A DNA stretch of 6,212 bases. Source: Betaproteobacteria bacterium HGW-Betaproteobacteria-20. GTDB taxonomy: Bacteria; Pseudomonadota; Gammaproteobacteria; Burkholderiales; Methylophilaceae. The stretch covers positions 1 to 6,212 of the forward strand of contig PHCL01000090.1 in assembly GCA_002842195.1 (NCBI GenBank), in the 5' to 3' direction. Below, one piece after another: positions 5,544 to 6,212 of this stretch; position 1 is the first letter of the stretch; each line of letters starts with the position of its first letter. Under the pieces are notes generated by a model. That model was not told where the DNA came from. It searched no databases and saw only the letters and a program-made list of their open reading frames with translations. Position numbers and translations under genes: made by a program.

Positions 5544-6212
5544 ATGACTGACACAGACACCATCGAGGCAAGTTTACATTTGGCCAACAGCCATTATGAA
5601 AACTTTCCCGTTGCCTCAGTTTTTATGCCTAGGCAGTTACGTGTGCCAATTGGCTTGATTTACAGTTTTGCGCGCCAAGCTGATGATTTTGCGGATGAAG
5701 GTGATTTAACTACAGCGCAGCGCCTTGCCTTGCTTAACAGCTTTCGGGATGAGTTGGATTTGCTGCATGCCTACATCAAGCCGCAAACGGCTTTTTTTGC
5801 TACTTTAGGCGATATGATTAAGGCTAGAAAACTGCCTTATGAGCCGTTTTATGACTTGCTTAGCGCTTTTAGCCAGGATGTTACCAAAACGCGTTACGCT
5901 GATTATAGTGAGGTGTTAGACTACTGCACGCGCTCGGCCAATCCGGTAGGCAGGCTGATGTTGCATTTATACGGGCAAGCCAGTGCGAATAATATTGAGC
6001 TTTCCGACAACATTTGCAGCGCTTTGCAAATCATCAATTTTTTACAGGATATTGCCATTGACTTCAAAAAAAATGATGGCAAACAGCGCATCTATATGTG
6101 TCAGAATGAAATGCTAAGATTCGGCATTACTGAATTACAAATTAAAAGTTATGCTGATGGGGAAAAAAGTGTAGATGAAAATTGGCAGCAATTTATGCGA
6201 TTTAATTTAACC
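5544..6212 (+). CDS. hpnC: Squalene-pathway synthase HpnC (3' end outside window)
   Basis: HpnC belongs to the trans-isoprenyl diphosphate (squalene/phytoene) synthase family. In the bacterial HpnC-HpnD-HpnE route HpnD makes presqualene diphosphate from two farnesyl diphosphates, HpnC converts it to hydroxysqualene, and HpnE reduces that to squalene for hopanoids. The visible 223 codons stay open to the right edge; the family is usually about 270-290 residues, so perhaps 50-70 are missing. Key features are HYENFPVAS (17-25), typical of HpnC rather than CrtB; the first aspartate-rich motif QADDFADE (45-52); YCTRSANPVGRL (127-138); and the second motif FLQDIAIDF (166-174) with D169 and D173. 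ATG at 5544 is chosen because an earlier ATG at 5528 is in another frame and soon stops. No clear Shine-Dalgarno is visible. It is transcribed away from mtnP. hpnD and hpnE would be expected just to the right, outside the window. Confidence 0.9.
   Translation, partial: MTDTDTIEASLHLANSHYENFPVASVFMPRQLRVPIGLIYSFARQADDFADEGDLTTAQRLALLNSFRDELDLLHAYIKPQTAFFATLGDMIKARKLPYEPFYDLLSAFSQDVTKTRYADYSEVLDYCTRSANPVGRLMLHLYGQASANNIELSDNICSALQIINFLQDIAIDFKKNDGKQRIYMCQNEMLRFGITELQIKSYADGEKSVDENWQQFMRFNLT

Overview
The window is a compact stretch of chromosome from a Gram-negative bacterium, most likely a betaproteobacterium of the Nitrosomonadales/Methylophilaceae type (inferred). The pointers are the map-glnD gene pair, a pseudomonad/betaproteobacterial style of methylthio-nucleoside phosphorylase and second-type peptide deformylase, a proteobacterial HpnC squalene-pathway enzyme, and moderately AT-rich DNA. 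Nothing looks like a phage, plasmid or insertion sequence.

Layout. Positions 1-3066 on the plus strand hold the 3' part of map (methionine aminopeptidase) followed closely by a complete glnD (bifunctional PII uridylyltransferase/uridylyl-removing enzyme). From 3074 to 5406 everything is on the minus strand. In transcription order this is mtnP (methylthioadenosine/methylthioinosine phosphorylase), def (peptide deformylase, GTG start, two bases after mtnP), a tRNA-Ser(UGA) with its own extended -10 promoter and terminator, and two paralogous 91-residue DUF861-type cupins. From 5544 to the right edge, a 5'-complete but 3'-truncated hpnC runs on the plus strand, divergent from mtnP.

The least ordinary part is the 3361-3510 segment between the two cupin genes. 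It holds three tandem 30-bp units, each with the same palindromic core, then a candidate promoter whose -35 lies in the outermost unit. A strong hairpin with a T-tract follows, ending just before the Shine-Dalgarno of the downstream cupin. A second, mutually exclusive hairpin can be drawn into the base of that Shine-Dalgarno. Together this looks like a small control region for the second cupin, though this is inferred from sequence only.

The genes fall into housekeeping themes rather than one pathway. Map and Def act one after the other on nascent protein N-termini, GlnD controls nitrogen signalling, MtnP salvages the polyamine/quorum-signal by-product MTA or its deaminated form, and HpnC makes a squalene precursor for hopanoids. 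I see no clear evidence of a new multi-gene defence or biosynthetic system. No gene-free stretch exceeds 300 bases.
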